Shown here piece by piece: positions 50,987 to 59,775 of a stretch of DNA of 64,000 nt. The stretch covers positions 124,001-188,000 of the forward strand of contig NZ_PISM01000018.1 of the NCBI RefSeq assembly GCF_002929225.1. The letters are read 5' to 3'. The notes beneath the pieces were generated by a model, which saw nothing but the letters and a program-made list of their open reading frames with translations, was not told the origin of the DNA and ran no database searches. The stretch comes from Stutzerimonas kunmingensis. Lineage in GTDB: Bacteria > Pseudomonadota > Gammaproteobacteria > Pseudomonadales > Pseudomonadaceae. The position numbers and the translations under genes were made by a program. Within the stretch, counting starts at the first letter, position 1; each line of letters starts with the position of its first letter.

Positions 50987-52260
50987 ACAGCGCCGTCATG
51001 AAAGCGCACCTGAAAGCAGCTGCCCTGCGGTTGCCGCGGCACCACACCTACCTGCCAGCCCTGGTGCGCGCAGATCCGCTTGACCAGCGACAACCCCAGT
51101 CCCAGCCCTTCGCCGCGCCCCTCGGCACCCCGCACGAACGGCTGGAACATACGCTCCTGCTCCGCCAGGGGAATGCCCACGCCGCTGTCCTCGACGCGAA
51201 AGCCACCGTCGTCGAGGACCAGCCGCACCGTGCCGCGGTCGGTGTAATGCAGTGCGTTGCGCAGCAGGTTGGACATCACCGTGCCGAGCAGGGTGTGGTT
51301 GTAGACGCCGCGGTCCTCGCCCTCCTCCAGCAGCTCGAAGGCCAGGCCCTTCTCCGCCAGCAACGGTGCCCAGCGCTCGCTCTGCTCGGTCGCCACGCTC
51401 CGCAAGCTGGCGTCGCCGGCCAAGGACGTCTGTTGCGGACGCGCCCGCGCCAGCATCAGGAAGGTTTCCACCAGCTCGTGCATTTCCCGCGCGGCGCGCT
51501 GGATGCGCGCCAGCGGTCGCTGCGCGGCTGGCGACAGCTCGGCCTGCTGCTCGAGCAGCTCGCAGGCGCCGAGCACCACCATCAACGGGGTGCGCAGTTC
51601 GTGGCTGACATCGGCGGTGAACAGCCGCTCGCGCTCCAGGGTCTGGCGCAGCTGGCCGAGGGTGCTGTCGAACGCCGCGGCCAGATGGCCGACCTCGTCG
51701 TCGGGATACTGCAGGGCCAGCGGCGGTGCCAGCGGATGCAGTTGGTCGCGGTGGCGTACCTGGTTGGCCAGGCGGCTGACCGGTGCCAACACCCGGTTGG
51801 CCATCAGCCGCCCCAGCGCCCAGGCGCCGAGCACGCTGAGCAGAAAGCCGGCCAGCACGACGTTGAACAGCGCATCCTCACGGGCCTCGAACTCGTGCTG
51901 CTCCTGCACCAGCACGTAGCGCTCAGCGCCGACATTGCGCACATAGACGTAGTAGGCATCGTCACCGCGAACCAGCTCGGTGAACCCCTCGCCGAGCCCG
52001 GCAAACGCCTTTGGCATCGGGTGCTCGGGCAGATGCGAGGCGAAGAAGTGGGTGCTGGTATCCAGCTGCGGTGTCCGTCCCTTTGGCAGGTCCTCGTTGA
52101 GCACGATGTCCAGGTCGCGACTCAGCTCCTCGGTGACCAGCTGCTCTTCGATGAAGTGCACGACGCCGACGATGCCGAGGGCGAACGCACCGCTCACCAC
52201 CAGCGTCATCAGCGTGAAGGCGATGACGATCCGCCGCGCCAGCGGCTGCTTAGCGAGCAT
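50983..52260 (-). CDS. colS: ColS sensor histidine kinase
   Basis: 425 aa. TM1 (residues 9-32), periplasmic domain, TM2 (about 150-170), HAMP, HisKA with [16 protein letters not shown], and HATPase with [18 protein letters not shown] and [11 protein letters not shown]. An ExxE pair (EARE in EHEFEARED) lies in the periplasmic part, as in ColS, which senses excess Zn/Fe in P. putida. Overlaps colR by 11 nt. Identity rests on gene order (colR-colS-methyltransferase-inaA). Confidence 0.87.
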   Translation of the reverse strand: MLAKQPLARRIVIAFTLMTLVVSGAFALGIVGVVHFIEEQLVTEELSRDLDIVLNEDLPKGRTPQLDTSTHFFASHLPEHPMPKAFAGLGEGFTELVRGDDAYYVYVRNVGAERYVLVQEQHEFEAREDALFNVVLAGFLLSVLGAWALGRLMANRVLAPVSRLANQVRHRDQLHPLAPPLALQYPDDEVGHLAAAFDSTLGQLRQTLERERLFTADVSHELRTPLMVVLGACELLEQQAELSPAAQRPLARIQRAAREMHELVETFLMLARARPQQTSLAGDASLRSVATEQSERWAPLLAEKGLAFELLEEGEDRGVYNHTLLGTVMSNLLRNALHYTDRGTVRLVLDDGGFRVEDSGVGIPLAEQERMFQPFVRGAEGRGEGLGLGLSLVKRICAHQGWQVGVVPRQPQGSCFQVRFHDGAV

Positions 52261-52933
52261 CGCAGTCCTCCGCCAGGCGGAAACCAAGGCCGTGCACGGT
52301 ATGCAGCAACGGCTTGGCGAACGGCTTGTCGAGCACCTGGCGCAACTGGTGGATATGGCTGCGCAACGCATCGCTGTCCGGCACGTGATCACCCCAGACG
52401 GCATCTTCCAGCGCTTTGCGGCGCACCACCGCCGGGCTGCGCTGCATGAGGATCGCCAGCAGCTTGTGGCCGATAGGGTTGAGGCGAATCGGCTGGCCAC
52501 CACGACTGGCTTCCAGGGTGTCCAGGTCGTAGCAGAGATCGGCCACCTGCAGCTGCCGGCGACGCGATCCCTGGCAGCGACGCAGGATCGCCTCGATACG
52601 GGCAACCAGCTCGGACAGCGCGAAGGGCTTGATCAGATAGTCGTCGGCACCGGCCTGCAGCCCCTTGATGCGGTCAGGCAGCGCATCGCGGGCGGTGAGC
52701 ATGATGATCGGCGTATCGCGCCCGGCATCGTCGCGCAGGCGCTTGCACACCTGCAGCCCGTCGATGCCCGGCAGCATCAGGTCCAGCACGATCAGGTCGT
52801 AGTCCTGAGTGGCGGCCAGGTGCAGGCCACTGAGGCCATCCTGCGCGCAGTCGACCACGTAACCCTTGAGCTCGAGGTAATCCAGCACGTTGGCCAGGAT
52901 GTCGCGGTTGTCTTCGATGACGAGAATTCGCAT
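52250..52933 (-). CDS. colR: ColR response regulator
   Basis: 227-aa OmpR-family regulator. Receiver MRILVIEDNRDIL...IVLDLMLPGIDG with Asp near 51 and Lys in LIKPFALSEL; winged helix with RSHIHQLRQVLDKPF and VHGLGFRLAE. Divergent from the second LTA-synthase-type gene. Controls envelope genes in pseudomonads. Confidence 0.9.
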   Translation of the reverse strand: MRILVIEDNRDILANVLDYLELKGYVVDCAQDGLSGLHLAATQDYDLIVLDLMLPGIDGLQVCKRLRDDAGRDTPIIMLTARDALPDRIKGLQAGADDYLIKPFALSELVARIEAILRRCQGSRRRQLQVADLCYDLDTLEASRGGQPIRLNPIGHKLLAILMQRSPAVVRRKALEDAVWGDHVPDSDALRSHIHQLRQVLDKPFAKPLLHTVHGLGFRLAEDCDAR

Positions 52934-52951
52934 ATCGGTTCGCTAGCAGGC

Positions 52952-52967
52952 AAATGACGGAATTTTC
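52952..52967 (+). promoter_or_regulatory. Degenerate ColR-like site between colR and the second LTA-synthase-type gene
   Basis: AATGACGGAATTTTCAC region; about three mismatches from the ColR consensus. Weak; included because of its place in the colR divergent region. Confidence 0.3.
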
Positions 52968-53041
52968 ACGCCTTCTTTACGAAGGGCTCACAGGCGGGTG
53001 CGCAGACTTCGGCGCGTTCAATCTTGCCTGTGGATCATACG

Positions 53042-55000
53042 ATGACACTCCTGCGCCATGCTCAACTTCGTTATCTGTCGCTGCTGGCCGGCCTCTGGCT
53101 GGGCGCTTTTCTGATCACCCGCAGCGCGCTGCTGTTCGCTCACTGGCAGGAAGCTGCCAGCGGGCTGGATGGCCTGTTGCAGATCTACGGGCTGGGGTTG
53201 ATCTATGACCTGGCGTTCCTGAGCTTCGCCGCGCTGCCGCTGGCGTGCTACCTGCTCATGTGCCCAACGCGGATCTGGGCGAGCCGCTGGCACCGGCGCG
53301 GGCTCACCCTGCTGCTGGCCCTGAGTCTCTACGCCATGCTGTTCACGGCGCTGGCCGAGTGGCTGTTCTGGGACGAATTCGGCGTGCGGTTCAATTTCAT
53401 TGCCGTCGACTATCTGGTCTATTCGGACGAAGTGCTGCACAACATTCTTGAGTCGTACCCGGTTTATGCGCTGCTGGGCCTGATGGCGCTGGTCACACTC
53501 TTCGCTACGGCGGTGCTGAAGCGACCGATTCGGCGCGCACTGAAAGCACCAAGCCTGCCGTTCAGGGCCCGTGCTGCGACACTCGCCGGACTGCTGGTCA
53601 CTGCGACGGCCAGCGCGCTGATCATCGGCCAGGACTTCCCGCGGGGGATCGGCGGCAACGTCTATTGGAGCGAACTGGCGAGCAATGGCCCGTTCCAGTT
53701 CTTCGCCGCCTTTCGCAACAACGAGCTGGACTACCGGCAGTTCTACCCGACCCTGCCCCAGGTTGCCGTCGCCGACAGCCTGCGCGCCGAAGTCGGCGAA
53801 CCCAATGCCCGCTTCATCGGCCAGGACCCGCTGGATATCCGCCGCGTCATCGACAATCCCGGCCAGCTGCGCAAACTCAACGTCGTGCTGATCACCGTCG
53901 AAAGCCTCAGTGCCAAATACCTCGGCAGCGTTGGCGACACCCGCGGTCTGACGCCCAATCTCGACCAGCTGCGCCAGCAGAGTCTGTACCTCAATAACTT
54001 CTACGCGACCGGCACGCGCACCGATCGCGGCCTGGAAGCCATTACCCTCTCCGAACCGCCACCCCCTGGCCGCTCCATCGTCAAGCGCATCGGCCGTGAA
54101 AGCGGCTTTGCCAGCCTCGGTCAGCAGCTTCGTGCGCAGGGCTATGACAGTGTGTTCCTCTATGGCGGGCGCGGTTACTTCGACAACATGGGTGCCTTCT
54201 TCAGCGGCAACGGCTACCGCGTGGTCGACCAGAGCAGCGCGGACGAAGCCGACATTCACTTCAAGAACGCCTGGGGCATGGCTGACGAAGACCTCTATCA
54301 GCTGGCGCTTCGCGAGGCGGACGCCGACTACGCTGTCGGCAAGCCGTTTCTCCTGCAGATGATGACCACCTCCAACCACCGCCCCTACACCTACCCGGAC
54401 GGACGCATCGATATCCCGTCCGGCGAGGGCCGTGAAGGCGCTGTCAAATACACCGACGCGACCATCGGCGAGTTCCTGCGCAACGCCCGGAGCAAGCCCT
54501 GGTTCGCCAATACCCTGTTCGTCATCGTCGCCGACCACACCGCAGGCAGCGCGGGCTCGCAGGACCTGCCGGTGGCCAACTATCACATCCCACTGTTCAT
54601 CTATGCCCCGAGCCTGATCGAGCCGCGCGAGGTGGACCGGGTCGCCAGTCAGATCGATATCGCGCCGACCCTGCTCGGCCTGCTCAATCTGGACTATGTC
54701 TCGACCTTCTTCGGCCGCAACCTGCTGCGCGACGACGGCCAGCCTGGACGCGCACTGATCGGCAACTATCAGCACCTCGGCCTGTTCGACGGCAAGGACC
54801 TGGCGATTCTCAGCCCACGGCGTGGCATGCGCCGGCATGACGATGCGCTGCAAGCGAGCCGCGAGCTTTCTGCCAATTCCGACGACCCGCTGGTGCGCCG
54901 CGACATCGCCTACTACCAGGGCGCCAGTTACGACTACGGCCACGCCCTGCTCGGCTGGAAACGCCCGCAACCCACCGCTACCCAACTCAGCCAGCGCTGA
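53042..55000 (+). CDS. LTA-synthase/sulfatase family membrane enzyme (second)
   Basis: 652 aa. Five N-terminal helices (residues 10-200) and a periplasmic domain with ITVESLSAKYLG (metal Glu), nucleophile Thr in YATGTRTDRGLEAI (about 330), and IVADHTAGSAG (metal Asp/His). Different from the enzyme at 46.9-49.1 kb in sequence, so paralogous rather than duplicated. The start ATG 53042 has a weak ribosome site. 37 nt before the PAP2 gene, so probably cotranscribed. Substrate unknown; phosphoglycerol or phosphoethanolamine transfer is the family expectation. Confidence 0.87.
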   Translation: MTLLRHAQLRYLSLLAGLWLGAFLITRSALLFAHWQEAASGLDGLLQIYGLGLIYDLAFLSFAALPLACYLLMCPTRIWASRWHRRGLTLLLALSLYAMLFTALAEWLFWDEFGVRFNFIAVDYLVYSDEVLHNILESYPVYALLGLMALVTLFATAVLKRPIRRALKAPSLPFRARAATLAGLLVTATASALIIGQDFPRGIGGNVYWSELASNGPFQFFAAFRNNELDYRQFYPTLPQVAVADSLRAEVGEPNARFIGQDPLDIRRVIDNPGQLRKLNVVLITVESLSAKYLGSVGDTRGLTPNLDQLRQQSLYLNNFYATGTRTDRGLEAITLSEPPPPGRSIVKRIGRESGFASLGQQLRAQGYDSVFLYGGRGYFDNMGAFFSGNGYRVVDQSSADEADIHFKNAWGMADEDLYQLALREADADYAVGKPFLLQMMTTSNHRPYTYPDGRIDIPSGEGREGAVKYTDATIGEFLRNARSKPWFANTLFVIVADHTAGSAGSQDLPVANYHIPLFIYAPSLIEPREVDRVASQIDIAPTLLGLLNLDYVSTFFGRNLLRDDGQPGRALIGNYQHLGLFDGKDLAILSPRRGMRRHDDALQASRELSANSDDPLVRRDIAYYQGASYDYGHALLGWKRPQPTATQLSQR

Positions 55001-55037
55001 ACCTACTGGCGCCGCTCGCGGCGCCTCTGGAGTAAAG

Positions 55038-55782
55038 ATGTCCGTCGCGCCGAACACGCCTGCCGCGAGCCGCCCGTTCAACTTCGCCCTCGGCTTCGGC
55101 GTGCCAACATTGTTGATGGTCGCGCTGCTGGTGGGCGAGCCGAGCAATCTCGATTTTGCCCTGTCACACCTGTTCTATCAGCCCGGCGTCGGTTTCGTCG
55201 GGCGCCACAGCTGGCTGCTCGAAGACGTCCTGCATGACCGGATCAAGCAAGGGGTCATCGCGCTCGGCGTGCTTGCCATCGCTGGTTTCGTGCTGAGTCT
55301 GCTCCCGACGCGGCTGGCTCAGTGGCGCCGCCCGCTGGGCTATCTGGTGCTTGCGCTGGGGTTGTCGACCAGCATCGTCACGCCGTTCAAGGCGCTCACT
55401 GGCGTGCATTGCCCGTGGAGCCTGGTGGAATTCGGTGGTGCTGAAACCTTTACACCGCTGCTAAGCGAGCGCGCGCCGACGCTCAAGCCGGGGCGCTGCT
55501 GGCCCGGCGGCCACGCCTCAGCGGGCTTTTCATTGTTGGCGTTGTTCTTCGTGCTTCGTGACCGAAGACCGCGTGCCGCTCGGCTCGCCCTTGCGGTGGC
55601 ACTCGGCTTGGGGATAGTGCTGTCGGTCGGTCGGTCGGGTGATGCAGGGCGCGCATTTCTTCTCGCACAACCTATGGACGTTGCTGTTCGACTGGACGAT
55701 CTGCCTGGCCTGTTACCGGCTGGTGCTGTATCGAGCGACACCGGTCGAGCGGCCGCTGCTCGCGGCCGAACCCGAGGGCTAG
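55038..55782 (+). pseudogene. PAP2 lipid phosphatase, out of frame at a TCGG repeat
   Basis: Membrane phosphatase of the PAP2 family. Motif 1 region FKALTGVHCPWSL and motif 2 PGGHASAGF are in frame from the ATG at 55038. Then (TCGG)4 at 55623-55638 shifts the frame and gives an unrelated tail to 55802. With three TCGG copies the reading continues VMQGAHFFSHNLWTLLFDW, the third catalytic motif, and ends at 55782 (246 aa). So this copy lacks the motif 3 His. Slippage could switch it on and off; a sequencing error is the alternative. Likely acts on lipid phosphates beside the LTA-type transferase. Confidence 0.85.
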
Positions 55783-55849
55783 TCACCCGAGTCTGGCCTT
55801 GAGGCGCACCGGCATGGTTCCGTGCGCCTTCCATGGACCACGAATGCGC

Positions 55850-56269
55850 TCAGCGGTGAAAGGCTTTTGCCTTGGCCTGTTCCACATGATGGCGCCATGC
55901 CCGGTCGCGATCACGCTCCAAAGCATTGCTGCGCCAGGCGGTCAGCCCACCGGTGTCCATCTGCATCACCTGGCATTGGCGATAGCCGTCATTCCACCCC
56001 TCGGCATACAGCGGCTGGACCATGTAGCGCGGGACGTCCTTGCGAAACTGAGCCAGCGCGCCGGCAGCCTGGCGGCCGCTGCCGCAGCCGGCACGGAAGC
56101 CCTCGGCATATTCAGGCGGGTATTCGTCGGCAACCAGCAGCTCCGATGTGCCCTGGCAACCGGTCAGGGAGAGTCCGGCGAGCATCATGGCCAGCAGGGC
56201 CCGACGATGAGGTGAAGAACTGTTACGCGGTTTACTGGCGCGGTGTGGACGCAAATGGCGAGAAGACAT
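55850..56269 (-). CDS. Hypothetical lipoprotein
   Basis: 139 aa. A basic N-terminus (residues 1-23), a hydrophobic stretch and the lipobox LSLTGC (Cys about 38) indicate a type II signal. The mature part has PEYAEGFRAGCGSG and YAEGWNDGYRQCQV, a twice-occurring YAEGxxxG-like motif, and paired cysteines. No family recognised. Convergent with the PAP2 gene. The long basic N-terminus leaves the exact start uncertain. Confidence 0.7.
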   Translation of the reverse strand: MSSRHLRPHRASKPRNSSSPHRRALLAMMLAGLSLTGCQGTSELLVADEYPPEYAEGFRAGCGSGRQAAGALAQFRKDVPRYMVQPLYAEGWNDGYRQCQVMQMDTGGLTAWRSNALERDRDRAWRHHVEQAKAKAFHR

Positions 56270-56405
56270 GAGATCACTCGGGCATTAGGAAATGAAGCCC
56301 GCGGCAAGCGCCAAGGGCCACCACGGCACGCTTCGAAGTCTGATCGGCTTGCTGTCAGGGTTTCGTCAAACGGGCGTGAACAAAGTGTGAAGGCGCTGAC
56401 CGGCG

Positions 56406-56848
56406 TTAGCCCCCAGTACGGCGGAAGCTGTAGAACAGATTGGGCTCGCTGACGACGAACAGCGTGCCGTCGCTGTCAAGGGTGACGCCCTCGGGATGCG
56501 GCGCAGAATGCCGCAGACCACCGAACCACCGAACCACCGATTGAGGCTGCGATAGCTGAGCATGCGCCCGCTATCGCTGAGCAGGATCAGGTGGCCGGTA
56601 ACGGCATCGAAGTGAATGTCCGACGGTGGCGAAAACCTGATCCGCGATCCAGTCGCTGCGGTCGCGGATGGTCAGCTGCAGCGGCCCCTCGAATGCCGCG
56701 CCCAGGCGCTTGCCTGGGAAAACACGCCACGCTCGATCAGCCGGGCGGGCGCTGCCGCAGACGTGCTCATCTGGGTGTTGGCCGCCAGCGCCCTGGCCTA
56801 CTGGCTGAGCACGGCGTGGTCGACGCAGCCGAGCATAGCCAGGCACAT
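56406..56848 (-). pseudogene. Decayed YjiK/SdiA-regulated family gene
   Basis: Minus-strand remnant. The C-terminal end PHPEGVTLDSDGTLFVVSEP...FYSFRRTGG-stop (56406-56500) and SDIHFDAVTGHLILLSDSGR (about 56560-56625) match the YjiK/SdiA-regulated beta-propeller family, but lie in different frames. An internal TAG follows MCLAMLGCVDHAVLSQ near the start. Part of the middle is missing. ACCACCGA occurs three times at 56517-56540; removing one copy rejoins the last two segments (NRWFGGLRHSAPHPEG). Confidence 0.8.
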
Positions 56849-56864
56849 GTGAAAAAATCGTCGT
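56849..56864 (-). promoter_or_regulatory. ColR-like box upstream of the YjiK remnant
   Basis: Minus-strand ACGACGATTTTTTCAC matches YYNASNNYTTTTTCAC with one mismatch. It lies immediately upstream of the first ATG of the remnant, suggesting the intact gene belonged to the ColR regulon. Confidence 0.5.
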
Positions 56865-56894
56865 CAGCGCGGATCGTTGCACCACGGCAACCGG

Positions 56895-56927
56895 CTTAAG
56901 GCTGCCTTAAGTTTGCCGCCCAACAAT
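56895..56927 (+). promoter_or_regulatory. Tandem half-site promoter of the hemolysin/ligase/diiron operon
   Basis: CTTAAG-GCTGC-CTTAAG, a perfect direct repeat with 5-bp spacing (56895-56911), then 9 bp after the next base to AACAAT (-10, 56922-56927), 29 nt before the ATG. The clearest of four such promoters; resembles PmrA/QseB boxes. Confidence 0.7.
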
Positions 56928-56956
56928 CGCCCCAGGCTTCTAACCGAGGTTCCCCG

Positions 56957-57646
56957 ATGGAACTGCCCTGGGTTGATCAAACTGACGTACTGGCGTGTAT
57001 CGGCCGTGAGCCGGCGCTGACCCTGCAACTGGCGCAAGCCGATGCAGGCGAGCGGCGCGCAGCACTGGAACGCTTCATCCACCAACGGTTCGCCGAGCAC
57101 TATCAGGCACGGGTGCGGCACTTCATGCCCTGCCTGCTCGGCCTGCATGACCAGAACGGCGAGGTGCAGGGCGCGGTCGGTCTGCGCAGCGCCCAGCGCC
57201 GGCCGCTGTTTCTCGAACGCTATCTGGACGAGCCCATCGAGCAGGCCGTGAGCCTTCGCTGTGAGCGTACGGTGCCGCGCGAGGAGATCGTCGAGGTCGG
57301 CAACCTCGCCGCCTTTGGCAATGCCTCGGCGCGCCTGCTGATCGTCGCGCTGACCGATCTGCTGGTCGCTCAGGGCTTTCGCTGGGTGGTGTTCACCGGC
57401 ACGCCGGCACTGCTTAACAGCTTCCAGCGCCTGGCGCTCGATCCGCTGCCGCTGGGTCTGGCCGATCCGGCGCGCATGGGCGAGGAGTTGGGCGACTGGG
57501 GCAGCTACTACGCCTGCCGGCCGCAGCTGATGGCCGGCGAGATCCTGCCCGGCCACCAGCGCCTGACGCAGCTGGGCATCTATGCGCGGCTCGGCTACCA
57601 GCCGCTGTTCGATACCAGCGAGGTGCCGCATGCAGCCTGCAGCTGA
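56957..57646 (+). CDS. Thermostable hemolysin family protein (GNAT-like)
   Basis: 229 aa, T_hemolysin family, thought to have a GNAT-like acyltransferase fold. Core: RRAALERFIHQRFAEHYQARVRHFMPCLLGL, then GAVGLRSAQRRPLFLERYLDEPIEQ, EIVEVGNLAAF, and RWVVFTGTPALLNSFQRL. No signal peptide, so a cytoplasmic enzyme is more likely than a secreted toxin. GAGG precedes the ATG. First gene of a tightly packed operon; its stop overlaps the ligase start by 17 nt. Confidence 0.85.
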   Translation: MELPWVDQTDVLACIGREPALTLQLAQADAGERRAALERFIHQRFAEHYQARVRHFMPCLLGLHDQNGEVQGAVGLRSAQRRPLFLERYLDEPIEQAVSLRCERTVPREEIVEVGNLAAFGNASARLLIVALTDLLVAQGFRWVVFTGTPALLNSFQRLALDPLPLGLADPARMGEELGDWGSYYACRPQLMAGEILPGHQRLTQLGIYARLGYQPLFDTSEVPHAACS

Positions 57647-59075
57647 ACGCTTCTTCCGGGCGCTCGACCAGCACAGCGGCATCGCCCTCAGCGAGGGCTC
57701 GCGCCAGCTGAGCTATGCCGAACTGCGCCACGAGGTTGGCGCGCGCGCCGGCCAGCTGGAACAGCTCGGCGTGCAGCGCGTCGCCCTGGCGCTGGACAAC
57801 GGGCTGGAATGGACCCTGTGGGACCTGGCGCTGCTGCGTGCCGGTCTGGTCTGCGTGCCGCTGCCGGGGTTCTTTTCCCCGGCGCAGCAGGAGCATGTGC
57901 TGAACCATGCCGGCATCGACTGCCTGATCGGTGCGGCCAGCCCGCTCAGCGAGCGCTGCGGCTTCCGCCCGACCGCCTCCGGCCTGCTGCAGCGCGAGCC
58001 GCAGACGGTCACACCGGTGCCGGCCGGCACGCTGAAGCTCACCTACACCTCCGGCACTACCGGCCAGCCCAAGGGCGTCTGTCTGGATGCCGCCGCGCAG
58101 CTGGCAGTGGCCGAGAGCCTGTGGCAGGCCAGCCTGCCCTGTGAGGTGCGCCAGCACCTGTGCGTGCTGCCGTTGGCGACGCTGCTGGAAAACATCGCCG
58201 GGCTGTATGCGCCGCTGCTGGCCGGTGCACGGATCGAGCTGCGGCCGCTGGCGGAGATCGGCTTCAGCGGCGCGGCGGGTTTCGAGCTGCCGCGCCTGCT
58301 CGCCACGCTGCAGGCCAGTCAGCCGCACAGCCTGATCCTGCTGCCGCAGCTGCTGCTGGCGCTGGTCAGCGCCGCCGAGCAAGGCGTGCCGCTGCCCGCG
58401 TCGCTGCGCTTCATCGCCGTTGGTGGCGGCCGCGTGGCGCCGCAGCTGCTGGAGCGCGCCGCGCGCCTCGGCCTGCCGGTGTTCGAGGGCTACGGGTTGT
58501 CCGAATGCGCCTCGGTGGTCTGCCTGAACACGCCGGAAGCGCGGCGCATCGGCACGGTCGGCCGGCCGTTGCCGCACGTCGAGCTGCGCCTGGCCGATGA
58601 CGGCGAGGTGCTGGTGCGCGGCCCGCACATGCTCGGTTATCTCGGCGAGCCGCCGCTGACGGGCGACTGGCTGGCCACCGGCGATCTCGGCCACGTCGAG
58701 GACGGTTTCCTGATCCTGCACGGGCGCAAGAAGCACCAGTTCGTCACCGCCTACGGGCGCAACGTCAACCCGGAATGGGTCGAGGCCGAGCTGGTGCAGC
58801 AGGAGCCCATTGCCCAGGCCTGGCTGCACGGCGAGGCGCTGGCGCAGAACGTCGCGGTGCTGGTGCCACGGCGCGCCGAGCTGAGCGATGCCGAGCTGCA
58901 GGCGGCGGTCGAGCGAGTCAACGCCGGCCTGCCCGACTACGCCCGCGTGCACCACTGGCTGCGTGCCGCCGAACCCTTCAGCGCCGGCGACGGCCTGGCC
59001 ACCGCCAACGGCCGGCTGCGCCGCGATGCCCTGCTCAGTCATTACCAGGCGGCCGTTGCCGCCGTTCTTTCCTGA
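57630..59075 (+). CDS. AMP-dependent acyl ligase
   Basis: 481-aa ANL-superfamily enzyme. P-loop-like LTYTSGTTGQPKGV (about 131-144), FEGYGLSECASV (about 288), and TGDLGHVEDGFLILHGRKKHQFVTAYGRNVNP (hinge Asp and C-terminal Lys region). Expected to activate a carboxylic or fatty acid as acyl-AMP, then acyl-CoA or direct transfer. Shorter than typical FadD (about 560 aa). The start ATG 57630 lies inside the end of the hemolysin-family gene, implying coupled translation. Confidence 0.9.
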   Translation: MQPAAERFFRALDQHSGIALSEGSRQLSYAELRHEVGARAGQLEQLGVQRVALALDNGLEWTLWDLALLRAGLVCVPLPGFFSPAQQEHVLNHAGIDCLIGAASPLSERCGFRPTASGLLQREPQTVTPVPAGTLKLTYTSGTTGQPKGVCLDAAAQLAVAESLWQASLPCEVRQHLCVLPLATLLENIAGLYAPLLAGARIELRPLAEIGFSGAAGFELPRLLATLQASQPHSLILLPQLLLALVSAAEQGVPLPASLRFIAVGGGRVAPQLLERAARLGLPVFEGYGLSECASVVCLNTPEARRIGTVGRPLPHVELRLADDGEVLVRGPHMLGYLGEPPLTGDWLATGDLGHVEDGFLILHGRKKHQFVTAYGRNVNPEWVEAELVQQEPIAQAWLHGEALAQNVAVLVPRRAELSDAELQAAVERVNAGLPDYARVHHWLRAAEPFSAGDGLATANGRLRRDALLSHYQAAVAAVLS

Positions 59076-59103
59076 TTTCCTTTTCCGATCGCGAGGTACG
59101 CCC

Positions 59104-59775
59104 ATGGACTTCTTCGACCACCTGCAACACCAGACCAGTGCCGAACGCGAATACCTGCTCGGCGCGCCGATCATCCATGCCGCACTGGCCGGCACGGCGA
59201 CGCACGCGCAGTACATCGCCTTCCTCACCCAGGCCTATCACCACGTCAAGCACACCGTACCGCTGCTGATGGCCTGCGGCGCGCGTCTGCCGGAGCGCCT
59301 GGAGTGGCTGCGCGAGGCCATCGCCGAGTACATCGAGGAGGAGATCGGCCACCAGGAGTGGATTCTCAACGACATCCGCGCCTGCGGCGGCGATGCCGAG
59401 GCGATGCGCCACGGCCAGCCGGCGCTGCCCACCGAGCTGATGGTCGCCTACGTCTACGACCGCATCGCCCGGCACAACCCGGCGAGCTTCTTCGGCATGG
59501 TCAACGTGCTCGAAGGCACCAGCATCGCCCTCGCCACCCAGGCCGCCGGCGTGCTGCAGGCCAAGCTCGGGTTGCCGGCCAAGGCCTTCAGCTACCTGAC
59601 TTCGCACGGCAGCCTGGACCTGGAGCACATCGAGTTCTTCAAGCGCCTGATGAACCGCCTCGACGACGAGGACGACAAGGCCGCGGTGGTGCACACCGCC
59701 CGCGTGGTCTATCGCCTCTACGGCGACATCTTCCGCAGCCTGACCACCACGGAGTCCGGCCATGCAACTGCGTGA
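59104..59775 (+). CDS. Heme-oxygenase-like diiron oxidase (HDO)
   Basis: 223 aa, TenA/heme-oxygenase fold. Candidate metal ligands E80-x2-H83 (YIEEEIGHQEW), E137 (NVLEGTS), H168-x3-D172-x2-H175 (HGSLDLEHIEFF) follow the ligand spacing of HDO enzymes such as UndA. These enzymes use O2 to cleave or oxidise fatty or amino acids. No thiaminase Cys motif. 28 nt after the ligase; its stop overlaps the SDR start by 14 nt. Confidence 0.85.
   Translation: MDFFDHLQHQTSAEREYLLGAPIIHAALAGTATHAQYIAFLTQAYHHVKHTVPLLMACGARLPERLEWLREAIAEYIEEEIGHQEWILNDIRACGGDAEAMRHGQPALPTELMVAYVYDRIARHNPASFFGMVNVLEGTSIALATQAAGVLQAKLGLPAKAFSYLTSHGSLDLEHIEFFKRLMNRLDDEDDKAAVVHTARVVYRLYGDIFRSLTTTESGHATA

Noticed and set aside
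52971..52985. CCTTC-TTTAC-GAAGG palindrome in the colR divergent region
   Set aside because: Arms of only 5 bp; too short to call an operator without comparative support.
53018..55147. 709-codon minus-strand frame
   Set aside because: Antisense to the second LTA-synthase-type gene; reads through the intergenic region into the PAP2 gene.
57414..59228. 604-codon minus-strand frame rich in Arg, Gln and Ala
   Set aside because: Antisense to the AMP ligase; low-complexity composition typical of shadow frames.
59104..59775. Calling the HDO gene a thiaminase II (TenA)
   Set aside because: The metal-ligand pattern fits diiron oxidases, and no thiamine genes are nearby.
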